Position numbers and translations under genes: made by a program
Notes under the pieces: model-generated
Told to the model about the DNA's origin: nothing
The model's input: the letters and a program-made list of their open reading frames with translations, nothing else
Databases searched by the model: none
Assembly: GCA_023055425.1 (NCBI GenBank)
Contig: JALGPY010000001.1
Span: 116,665,057-116,729,056, forward strand
DNA length: 64,000 nt
DNA from: Linanthus parryae
Taxonomy: Eukaryota; Streptophyta; Magnoliopsida; Ericales; Polemoniaceae
Direction of reading: 5' to 3'
Shown here: piece after piece, positions 10,903 through 20,847 of the stretch
How the letters are laid out: every line of letters starts with the position of its first letter
Position numbering within the stretch: the stretch's first letter is position 1

Positions 10903-13511
10903 TCATATGCGATAGCATTTCTTCCCGTTGGCGTAGAAACTCTTTATCTCCTTGCCTTCGGGGTCATACTTTGCTATTCTTTTCAGAGTGTACACGTTCT
11001 TTCGCTGGTAGGCAATCCGCGGGCTTCTTCTCGCGTGGGCGGCTTTTCCTTGGCATCCTCTCTTGTCACCATCACTCCCGCAGGTGACTGATCTTTGATA
11101 TCTTCCCATAGGGGTAAAGGAGTGGGGTTGAATGGTCCCGGTGTTTTCTCATCTGCCATCTCGGTGAACCACACCGCCTCACTGAGATGCGCTTCATCCA
11201 TGTTAAATGGATTCGTCGAAGCTGGTATCTCGACTATTCTGTCATTCCAAACAGCTTTCATCACTTGGTGAGCTGTTGAAGGGACGGCATCAAAGCGATG
11301 AATCCAGGCTCGACCTATGATCATGTGATACGTAGTGTTCGCATCTATGACATAGAATTTCGCTGAGCACTTGATTTTGCCGATCTGGATACCCAGGCGG
11401 ATCCATCCTATCGTCATTCTGGAGTAGCTTCAGAATCCCATCAACGGGGATGGACGCTTGACAATCTTGTACTCTGGGATTCCTGCTAGCTTCAATGTAT
11501 GTAGCGAAACAACGTTAACTGCTGCTCCTCCATCGACGAACGCTCTTTTGAACTCGACGCCATTGATGATAGCCGTCACATACAGAGGCCTCTGGTGGCT
11601 CGCATCTGTCTTCTTGTCGCTGGTGGAAAAGGTTATGATCTTTTCTGTAGAGCGAGACGCCCTAATGACTTTCCCATTGGAGACTACGAGATCCTCCTCG
11701 TAATCTTCTGCTATCCTTAAGATCGCTTTTGTCATCTCCGTCCGGCATTTTTTTGAGAAGTTCATTTCGTCGAAGAACCTGCTGAAGCCGTGCAACCCCT
11801 TCATCTGGTCGGCACGCTCGTCCTCCGTGTCTATACTGTAGTCTTCATCATCATGGACTTCGGCAATGATGGGTAGACCATCCTCTGCGACCTCTTCAAG
11901 ATCCACAATCGAGATCATAGCGACCTCTTTGCCTTTCGATTCTTGCTCCGCATGGGCAGGGAGTGGATTGTTGCGCACATCCTGCCTTTGGTCGCTGACA
12001 ATCAGTTCGCCATTCTTCATCTTTTGGCTAAACACAATTCTGAGCTTCTTGCAGTCCGCCGTGGGATGCATGACCTTGCCGTGGTATTCGCACCACTTCG
12101 GGTCCCTCACCATCTCCTTGGAGGGTGCCCTCTCGAGCGGCGATAGGACACCATCCTTGCGCCATTGCCTGCAGAGGTCGCTTGCTTCTTCCACCGAACA
12201 TGGAAGAGGTGGTGCATCAAAGTTCACAATCTTCGCCTGCTTTTGGGGTGAGACCGTATTTACTTCAGCTTCGCGTCCCCTCTTGTAGCTGAATCTCCCG
12301 ATTCTGAAAGTAGTACCGCCCGAGGATCGCTCAGGAGCGTTTCTCTTTTTCTGCCTCTCCACTATAGGCTCGATGTTCTTCGTGCATTCGATTAGTTTTG
12401 AAAACGTAGGCGTTTGCAAATTAATAAGCATACCTTTGTACTCATCTCGCATGCACTGCAAGCATATCTATACGAGTCTACTTTCAAGTATCACATCTTT
12501 GCATTCCAAGGACTTGGCCCTGAACTCCTTGATGAAGGTTATTCCTTCCTCCTCGCGTTTCTGATACATCCGCGAGAGGTGAATCATCGTCACCTTTTCC
12601 TCCATCTGGAAGAATTTGGTGTAGAAATTTTGGACCATGTCGTCCCAAGTCTTCACGAACCCGGCTTCCAACATCCTGTACCACTTGTAAGCTACGTTTC
12701 CCAAGGATTTCGGGACCTCGCGCATCAACAGTTTGGGATCGGCTCCATACGGCCCCATCACATCAATGAAACGCATGACATGTTCATGAGCGTTCCCATT
12801 GACATCTTCGAACTTGTCCCATTTAGGAGCCTTGTATCCAACAGGGTTAGGCATGAGATAGATCTCTCGTGGGATGGGCGGATCGTTGTCCAGCTTCGGG
12901 ATGATGGTATTCGCGAATGATTGATGAGACAGAATGGTGTCTATGCGCCGTTGCAGAGACGTCATACACTCTGGAGTGTTTCCCTCGGTAGCAGGAGGGG
13001 TTGTTACAAGCGGAGGCGACACATATGCCGCAGGAAGGCTAGGGACATATTGTGCATTCACATTACCCCAGATTGTCGTTGGAGGAGGCAAGGGATACTG
13101 CGAGGCCGGATTAGGTACCAAAGCCGGAGGCTGAGGAGTATGAGCGGTGAGAGGCAACATTTGAGCTGTTGACCCTTGAATTGAGGGTAGCTGCGTAGTC
13201 GCCGGTGGAGTTTGCAGATTAGGGTTGGGTGGTGTGGTTGACGCTCCCAATCCTTGAGTGGTAGAGGCTCCTCCTCCCTGAGAGACGGCGGTGGCTGGTG
13301 CAGGGTTTGGAGCAAGAGTCCCCAAGACAACCATGATCCGTTCTAGCTGCGCAGACTGAGCTTTGAGAGCCTTCCCCTGACTCTGGATGGTGGCATCCAA
13401 GGCTTCTAGCGTCGGAGCTTCACCGGTAGTTGTAGGAGTACGGAGGATCTCCTGTCCCGAGGCGGCTTCGGTGGAAGGCGATCTGTTACTGACATCATCC
13501 TCCTGAGACAT
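10903..13511 (-). pseudogene. gag: Gag-protease, copy A, inactivated
   Basis: The start is taken as the ATG at 13511 (MSQEDDVSN), which is shared with copy B and lies about 20 bases from the PBS; an in-frame ATG also exists at 13535. The N-terminal third is rich in Pro, Gln and Thr. A gag core with KWYRMLEAG and HLSRMYQKREEEG follows, then CEYHGKVMHPTADCKK, a zinc-knuckle-like Cys/His cluster. The protease has FVDGGAAVNVV, the DGG form of the aspartic active site. Lesions relative to B: GAG to TAG at 12468-12470, GGA to TGA at 11430-11432, and a frameshift near 11020. The final TGA at 10903-10905 is also in B. Confidence 0.88.
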
Positions 13512-13530
13512 GGTTGCTTGTAATGGTAAG

Positions 13531-13548
13531 TTCACGTCGGGTTCACCA
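13531..13548 (-). other. Primer binding site, copy A
   Basis: Three bases after the LTR's CA end, the minus strand reads TGGTGAACCCGACGTGAA, complementary to a tRNA 3' end in GGGTTCACCA. It is not the initiator-Met site used by the chromovirus-like and copia elements here. I could not assign the tRNA with confidence. Confidence 0.75.
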
Positions 13549-13551
13549 AAA

Positions 13552-14179
13552 TGTGCACAAGAGAATCCGGCAGGGAGAACTCTGTGTACACCAAGAGCAG
13601 AGGATCGGAAATGGCACAGGAAGAGTTGGGTTGTGTGTAGGGAGAGAGTAAGGCAGTAGTAATGTCTGAGAGAGAGACAGCGGTTTGGCAGAGCTTTCGC
13701 GTATGTCTGGTGTGTTCCCCTTTGTATGGAAAGGTTAACGTCCTATATATAACGGAGAATGTGACCGTTGCAGTGTGGTTAATGCGCCCATCAATGGCGG
13801 CTTAATTAGCTTAACCACAACGGCACGTTCGTCCGCATATATAGGGACCGTTACAGCACGTTATGCGCGAATACCGGAACCGTTATGGGGTTGACCGGGT
13901 TTGACCGGATTGACCGGGTTTATGGAGCTCGTGCCATAAATCTCTCAAAAGCAGTTACTAAAGGTCGCGTGCGGGCTTGGCTCGCACGCGACAGGACTTA
14001 CTCTAGCCTCCAAACCACTAAGTCCCTACAAGTCCCGTGCAGTGGTATGCGAGGGCCCTGTCTCGCAGCCCCCACATGGATCAGCGCGGCTGGTGATGCA
14101 GTGTGTGTGGAGCACAATATGGTGTGCTGGATGGTTGCCACGTGGCCAAGATCTGTCAGCTCAGAAAGCACTATCTACA
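13552..14179 (-). repeat. 5' LTR of copy A (628 bp)
   Basis: On the minus strand it begins TGTAGATAG and ends GTGCACA, the TG...CA form. It aligns along its full length with the 626-bp LTRs of copy B. It holds a repeated GGTTGACCGG/GACCGGGTTT cluster around 13888-13922 and a TATA-like TATATATAGG region near 13742-13760. The outside boundary is followed by GTTAT. Confidence 0.92.
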
Positions 14180-14413
14180 GTTATAAATTCTAGGAAGTGT
14201 TTTTGATCTCGTTTACGAGATTTAGGGCCCTAATAGAATGTATTATGAAAGGATTGAGAAATCTATGAGACATAAATAAATTTACATGAGCTCGTGTTTA
14301 CGCATTGCATCCTTGTCAATTCGCATAGTTTGTTTGTTAATCTATGAAAATTATTTCAACTATTTCATATTACTCTATGAAGAAATATCGCACTCATAAA
14401 TCGATGAAGGAGA
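14180..14413. other. Gene-free spacer between copy A and the CACTA element
   Basis: About 230 AT-rich bases with no ORF, repeat or motif that I recognise. The last three bases, AGA (14411-14413), are the left target duplication of the CACTA element. Confidence 0.6.
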
Positions 14414-14770
14414 CACTACTAGAAATGAACACAAAAATGGCAAAGATATGCCAAATTTCGCGCGGCAAGAGCATATTTCGCGTTTATTGTTACATAAACG
14501 GCGATAGTTCTTATTCTCTCTTAAAATATTCTTATACGGCGATAAAATAATGGTACCGTATATAGTTTGGCATATACAACAAGATTTTGACCTGAAACGA
14601 CAATAAATAGTATCTCCGTTAATGATTTTATTATAAACGGCGAGAATTTATTACAATAAATAGTACCCCGTAATTGATATATGACAGAAACAACGAGACC
14701 TTATCTAACGCCGTTAGTATCTATCTTATACGACGAGATATATCGCCGTATATGTGTTTACGTACACGTG
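14414..14770. repeat. Left terminal and subterminal repeats of the CACTA element
   Basis: The terminal CACTACTAGAAA is followed by repeated short motifs of the forms AAACGGCGA, TACGGCGAT and TACGACGAG, each next to AT-rich spacers. The same motifs cluster at the right end. In CACTA elements such repeats bind the TNPA-type protein. Confidence 0.75.
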
Positions 14771-14909
14771 TCCCACTATGCCCAATTTTTTTTGATTTCT
14801 CCGCCAAATTTTGGGGCGTAAATGTGCTTAGCCCACTCCAGTGAAGAGAGAAAACCCTATCTAGGTCTGCGGAATGAAACCCTTCACATTTCCATATACC
14901 AAAAGAAGA

Positions 14910-15041
14910 TATAAAAGAGAGACAAGAGAGAAATGGGAGAGAAGAGAAGAGAGAAGAGGAGCGGTGCACCCAGAAGCCACAAGATCTGCAAGACCGTCTC
15001 CATCAACCGCACACAATCATCTACCCTTCTCTGCAAATCCG
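14910..15041 (+). promoter_or_regulatory. TATA box and first exon of a gene-like segment inside the CACTA element
   Basis: TATAAAAG at 14910-14917 is followed by a purine-rich leader and ends in a consensus donor AATCCG/GTAAGCTGA at 15041/15042. The T-rich, AT-rich sequence after it looks like a plant intron. An ATG at 14933 opens a short frame through the leader. This could be the 5' end of a captured host gene or of the element's own gene. A downstream exon was not secured; a candidate last exon lies at 30252-30305. Confidence 0.4.
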
Positions 15042-15619
15042 GTAAGCTGATTCGTAATCCCCTTATTTTTATTTTTCATACACAGTCGCCCAGTTGTTTA
15101 GCATGGACTGGGGTTCGTTGGTTTTCTGTGTTGATTATTAATTTTCATTATTGATTTGAAGGGATTGAAGTGGGCGGGTTTTGTGTCGGGTTTCAGGAAA
15201 AGGAATTTACAAGGTGCAGCTGAAAACTCTTTCTCTTGTTTTATTCATTTTTTTGATCTGGTAGATGAACTGAAAATCCTCTCTTCTTGTAATGGTTTTT
15301 TGGATCTGTTCTGCTTATGTTTGGTCTTTCCTTGTTATTTATGCATTCTTTTAGTTTGTAATGTTGAAATTGCTTGATAAAAAAATCTAGATTTAGCTAT
15401 ATTAGTTTGTTATCTTGATATTGCTATTTTAGTTCAATTTTAGTTGATTTTGGTTTTTGTTTGCGTACTGTTAGGCTTGAATCTGATTGACGAGTAATTG
15501 GTTTTCTATTTTTGTTTCGATTACTGTTGACTTTCTAGCCCGTAACCGATGGTAAAGTTGATAGGGTAATTACATAATGAAACTGAGAAAAAAAAGCAAA
15601 ACAACTAAAAGGAAAAAAA
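15042..15619. other. Intron-like sequence inside the CACTA element
   Basis: T-rich, AT-rich sequence after the donor at 15042, with no coding potential I can support. It resembles a 5' plant intron. Confidence 0.4.
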
Positions 15620-15907
15620 CTAATTAAGAGCAGGAGTAGGCAGGGCCAAAATAATATTAGAGGAGACAGGATTGTCTTCCGCAGGAGGGAGCATTGCTAA
15701 TGGCATTACATCATAAGTTGGAACCATAGCTGTTTCGACTTCGACTCGTGCAACCCTTTTTTGAACCTTCCTTTTAATCTTTCCACCGGATTGAATCTTC
15801 TTCGTGCATTTGCCTTTTCTTGTCTTTATTTTCACTTTCTTATCTGGGGATTTCATAACTAAACTTGGATGCCCCAGTTTCTTGAAAGTGGTTGCAAGTT
15901 TCCTCAT
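15620..15907 (-). CDS. Small lysine-rich hypothetical protein within the CACTA element
   Basis: A 95-codon frame starts at an ATG 78 bases downstream of a minus-strand TATAAAAG box (15985-15992), the spacing expected of a plant promoter and short 5' UTR. The protein has a basic N-terminal half (KKVKIKTRKGKCTKK, KRKVQKRV), likely nuclear, and a hydrophobic, Pro/Ala-rich C-terminal half. I do not recognise it. Its promoter is cut 22 bases upstream of the TATA box by the insertion that starts at 16015. The missing upstream part resumes at 23902 and contains two RY (CATGCA-type) motifs. It may be a captured seed-type gene or a chance frame. Confidence 0.45.
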   Translation of the reverse strand: MRKLATTFKKLGHPSLVMKSPDKKVKIKTRKGKCTKKIQSGGKIKRKVQKRVARVEVETAMVPTYDVMPLAMLPPAEDNPVSSNIILALPTPALN

Positions 15908-16014
15908 ATCAGCGGGTGGGGGGGATTAGTGTCAGAGAAGATGATTGTGTGTAGATTTGTGGCAAAAGGGAACTGATGTAGGAGCTTTTATAGTGTTTAT
16001 CCTCCGTACCAATT

Positions 16015-19000
16015 TGTAATAACCCACATTTCTAATTCACATTAGAACGTTAATAATATGTGATTATATGTTAATATTTCATGATATGTTTGATAATTAT
16101 CCCATGAAAATTTATATATAGTGTTTTAGTGTAAATAAGTAAAGTTGAAGGCATTGTTTAATATTTGAGTTTGATCTTGTGAAATATATGATAAGTGAAT
16201 TATGTGCCTAATTAAATTAAATGACTATGTTTGATTAAAAAGTTAACTGTTGGGTGCTAAATTGTTAATTGCCAAGTTCTTCTGTGTTAGGCATAATCTA
16301 GAAATAAGTTGGAGGAGTGTTATGTGAATAAATAAAAATTAGTTTAGTATGTATGATAGTATGTTGAAATTGTACAAGTACTATGTAGTAGTTTTGCCAC
16401 ACGCGTAACCACATGTCTATATGTGTCGAACTTAGAACCTCATAGAGTGGTGAAGTAGGTGCAATTTTTGTACCAAATCATTTCCCAAATGTGCATGAAC
16501 AACCTCCTCCACTTGTCACTCCCCCTCAACACTTGTCACACCCCCTATGCACCACATGTCTCTCTCCCTCCCACTTCTTCCTCCACTTTCTCATCCTCCT
16601 CCAAACCATCCGTCCATCTTTCTCCCCTTTCTTCTCTTATGAAATTTGTTTTCTCTCATTTTTCTAGCACAAGTCCTAAATTTTCTCCAAAATCATCAAC
16701 AATTGAGAGATCAACCCTCACTTTCTTCATAATTCCACCAAGTTATGCTAAGATGTCCACCTTAGGAGGCTAGGAGGAACAAGCACAACCTCATTCATCC
16801 CTCTTTGAGGTAAAAAAAAATTCATCTTTTTGTGGTTTATTTTTCACATCTTTCATCTAGATTATACATGCATGTCATCAAAAATATGTTTGTTGCAAGA
16901 TTCATGTAAGAAAATGTTATGGATTGTGATGTTTATGTTATTTAGGCATTGTTTAGTGTAATTTCATATCTTGGTAGGAAATTTCTTACATGCAACAAGT
17001 TTTGAGCTATGGAAAATCACAAAAATCATATTTTGAGCCTATTTTCACAAAACCGGGAAAAATATATAAACATTTCAGAAAATTATGAAAATATTACAGC
17101 ATGTGTATTTGTATGTGAAGTTTCGACAGTAAAAATTTCAGAACCATTGGAGTTATATTTAATTTTTAATCGGCCAAATACATGTTCTGTTTTAACAAGC
17201 TGTCCAACATCAGATCAGTGCGGTTTTTCATTAATTTCATGTACTTATTGTTTTCCAAATCTCACCAAATTTGGATATGTTTTTCCCTTACATGTTAGCT
17301 ACCTACTGTAAAAATTTTATAAGTTTTGGAATTTATATGAATATTTTATGAATTTATTTCTAAGGCTGCTACCAGCCTCTTTTTCATACACAAACAGTTC
17401 CGAAATATTATGTTTAAAAATATTTAGGAAACTTTAAAATTTTTGATATTACAGTATGTTATGGGTAAACTCTTTATCTATGTGACGTAAAAATTTCAAG
17501 TCCCGGATAATTATTTTGAATTAACTATGAATTCTGTACTAGCGATAGTTACACTTTGCTTATAAGCATAATTTAGAAGTTTATCAAGTTTATTAGAGCT
17601 AGCTTGTGTAAGTTACTTTTTAGTTCAATATGTGCCATATTTAGCTTATGTGCTTCATTATACATCTCATTTGCATGAAGGAACGAATATAAGGTCCATG
17701 AAGTATGTTAATATAGGAGAAGTTAGTCCATATGTATCTAAGCGATGTAGGCATGCGTTATGCTTAAATTGAATTGGTGCTAAGTGATGATATGTGTTAA
17801 TTTTAGTGTTCCTTGTCATCTATGTGACGTTGGATTTGATGCTCATGTGCTCAAAGTTTTCGAAATTGGATTAAGAAATATTAAATGAATGGCTTAAGCT
17901 CGCAAGGTGAGTTACCCTACCTCCCGAAGTTTGTACCTACCCTCAAGTTTCTTCAAAGTTTATGTATGTTCATATCGTCCCTAGTATTATGTATGTATGT
18001 TTTCTTTACTCAAGTAAAATGTTTATGCCCCGTGGATGCTAACAAAATAAATGAACGTTTCATAAGATAAAACACGTTTTCAGAAAGGCCACGGTTACCG
18101 TAGTGAAACCCCCTGTCGGGTATAGGCAGGCTACGGCCCTTTTGCCGGGGCAATATAAAACGGCACGCGTCGCCTCACGAGCCGTCGCGATGGACATTTC
18201 CCTACGTTATGTTAAGTCACGAAGGTTACACGGGCCATAAGATAAGAAACTAAGCAAACATGTTCAAGTACGTTATGGTCTCCACGTGAGACAAAGCAAG
18301 GTTCCTACTTGGAACAATATGTTTTCACACGATACAAGTTATGCTTTATGTTACGCTTTCTTTACGATACAAGCTATGTTTTATGAATGTCATGCTCTTT
18401 CAATCTTCACAAGTATATGTATGTATGACTATGCCTTATGTTCATTTCGCTCCATGGGAAAGTTAGCCTCTCTTAGTTTTTTAAACCTACGGAGGGGCGT
18501 AGATGTAACTCACTGAGCTAGTTGAGCTCACCCTTTCATGTAACTTTTTTTCAGGTTTTAAGGACACTTAAGATGCAAGAAGTAGCAAGACGTTAAGTTG
18601 ATAGGTGATTACGTGCTCGATGATGTTACGTGCTTAGATGTTGAAAATATGCTAGACGCTAGAGCTATTCTAGAATACATGTTTGTAAATTGTTTAAGAA
18701 TGTAATAGTTGTGTACTTATGTATAAAAGACTTTTTTTGAGCCCTTGTATGATACCTAGAAACATTCTCGATTTATGCTCTGTTTACGTTACGAGTCGAG
18801 AGTGCTAAATGATAATTATTTCCAAGTTCATTTTTCTCATAAACATCTTTCATTTATGATAGAAGTTAATTTTATTTACAATGACGACCCCAAGTGATTT
18901 GTTAGTTACGCTTCCGCAAAGTTTCAAAAGAAAATTTCAATCTTGATTTTATTAAATTGAATGTTTAGCCTCTCGACGAGTCAAGGCCGCACCGGCATGT

Positions 19001-19070
19001 CGCGCCCTCCTCCCGTTAACGCAAAGTTTTATTAATCGCTAATCGGGGTCGGCAAGAGGGGGATGTGACA
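16015..19070 (+). repeat. 5' LTR of the LARD-like element (3,056 bp)
   Basis: Starts TGTAATAACCC and ends GGATGTGACA. It matches 20848-23901 over its whole length. The differences I saw cluster in 16900-17310, while 17560-18540 is almost identical to its partner. Short ORFs in it (for example 16459-16773) are shared by both LTRs but look non-coding. Confidence 0.92.
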
Positions 19071-19074
19071 TTTG

Positions 19075-19086
19075 TGGTATCAGAGC
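19075..19086 (+). other. Primer binding site, initiator Met tRNA type
   Basis: TGGTATCAGAGC begins four bases after the LTR and is the standard plant tRNA-iMet primer site. Confidence 0.9.
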
Positions 19087-20428
19087 TCTAGGTTATAGAT
19101 ACCTAGGACTAGTATGCTGTAGGAACCATTTCATGTGTTTCATGTATATAAGTATGTGCAAGTAGGTATTGTGTACTTGAATGCTATGGCTTTGTGATGC
19201 TAGTATTTATGAACGTTAAGGTGATACGTTAAGTTATATGATAATATGACCTAGTGTATGAGTCAATTATGTAATTATATATTTGCTCTGGTAAATTGCG
19301 TGTTATTTCTAAGCATGATCATGTTGTAGTTACTTTGACATTCGATGATATGTTTATGAGTAAATGCTATGCATGTGGGTGATCGGTCTCTCTATCTTTT
19401 CTTTCTTCCATTATTCATACATGAGATAAGAAAATGACACGTTGACTTACGAAACCATGGTTAATTGTTATGTATGCCCCATAGTAATAAAATAGAAGCA
19501 CTTTTATGATAAGAGCTCATGAATCAAGTTATATCATAATTATTTTAGTTTGTTATGTATTTGTCTAAGCATATTATGTGAATAATACATGACTAGTAAA
19601 CTTTCTGATTTATACTTTAAGAGTATGACATGTAAGATATGGAAGTGTAGAAACAGGTTCATTTTATGTGGTCACGTAGGTGATACTAGAATTCCAGTTT
19701 GACAAGATGACGATAGTAAGTATGTGGTCTGATTATATGTGTCCGTAGACGATTTAATCTTTTTCTTATTTGACCATTCTATGTCTAAGTGATACAACTA
19801 CATCTTTTATGAGTTTATGTGCCTCGTATGTTACTCGGCAATTTTTTCGTATGTGTGAATGATATCATTTGTGCAAGTAATAAATTGTATGTATCTAAGT
19901 ACGAATGACAAGAATGCATAATCATGTAAAATTATTCTCTTGTAAAACTTTATATGGGTAATACATGTTATATATCATTCGACATTAGTTTTGTCATGTT
20001 ACTCAAATTTACAATGTGATTGTTGTGAGTCTTATGTGTTAAGAAAGTATAGCATGTTTTAAAATATATTATTATATGTCCTTTGAAATGTTTTACATGA
20101 AATATTAAGTTTTATGTGCACGATAAAGGTAAAATAATGACTTGTATGCCATAATATGTTATAATATGACAAACATGATATCTCCAGAGTGTGTTTCAAT
20201 ATGTGTAGCATAGTATGGTTATGCATGACATGGATTTACTGATAAACAAGTTGTTTCATGTAGCATGTATGTCTATTATTCTAGTTAACTAAATATTTAA
20301 GTATGTTAATGTTCGATCCGAAGTACAAATATCAAGCGTTGGGTCATTGCATATGTAAGTTGGTTGAGCAGCTATAACACTACGATGTTATAAGTTGTTC
20401 CCCATTATGCACACGGAAATGGACTCCT
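19087..20428 (+). other. Non-coding internal region of the LARD-like element
   Basis: AT-rich sequence with many short TATGT/ATGT runs and no frame resembling gag, protease, RT or integrase. It presumably carries packaging and structural signals. Confidence 0.7.
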
Positions 20429-20704
20429 AACACAATTACGATCCTGCTGGAGCGGTACAAAGTGTGACGACACTGCGTATTGTTCCCTCTCGTAAGCGTG
20501 AAAGGGGAACATGGACTCCTAACACAATTACGAGCCTGCTGGAGCGGTACAAAGTGTGACGACACTGCGTATTGTACCCTCTCGTGAGCGTGAAAGGGGA
20601 ACATGGTCTTCTAACACAAATATGAGCCTGCTGGAGCGGTACAAAGTGTGACGACACTACGTATTGTTCCCTCTCATAAGTGTGGAAGCCGTGACGCACT
20701 TGAT
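20429..20704. repeat. Three tandem copies of a 92-bp unit
   Basis: AACACAATTACGA-type starts recur at 20429, 20521 and 20613, exactly 92 bases apart. Units include GAGCGGTACAAAGTGTGACG and CCCTCTCGTAAGCGTG. The array lies near the 3' end of the internal region. Minus-strand ORFs over it are repeat artefacts. Confidence 0.9.
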
Positions 20705-20814
20705 GACCGTATATCACAAAAAAAAAAGTTCTTTACCGATGGGTAGTAAGTGCTTTATTATGTTAGTTATGATTTCATGCATGTTATCTCCTCGTAAGTA
20801 CTGCGATAATCGAG

Positions 20815-20847
20815 TTCGAGGACGAACTCTTTATAAGGTGAGGAGAG
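20815..20847 (+). other. GAGGACGAA box and polypurine tract of the LARD-like element
   Basis: CGAGGACGAAC near 20817 is followed by AAGGTGAGGAGAG immediately before the 3' LTR, the expected plus-strand priming tract. Confidence 0.8.

Larger units (their letters stand above)
1..14179 (-). mobile_element. Tat-lineage Ty3/gypsy LTR retrotransposon, copy A (one LTR outside window)
   Basis: Read on the minus strand the order is 5' LTR (13552-14179), PBS, gag-protease, pol, tandem-repeat 3' region, and an antisense gene. Position 1 aligns with position 31340 of copy B, which lies 25 bases from that copy's LTR, so the missing 3' LTR should end about 25 bases before the window. The Tat lineage is inferred from the DGG-type protease, the second (archaeal-type) RNase H after the first, the extra antisense ORF and the repeat-rich 3' region, all known for that lineage. 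Gag-pol has several stops and frameshifts, so the copy cannot move by itself. The base after the LTR begins GTTAT, the expected target duplication, but its partner is not in the window. Confidence 0.9.

Noticed and set aside
16459..16773. 104-codon ORF repeated at 21292-21606
   Set aside because: It is duplicated only because it lies in both LTRs. Composition is low-complexity (Ser, Pro, Leu from CT-rich DNA) and no domain is recognisable.
20380..20717. Overlapping minus-strand ORFs with repeated HFVPLQQA
   Set aside because: Artefact of the 92-base tandem repeat; the frames shift between units.
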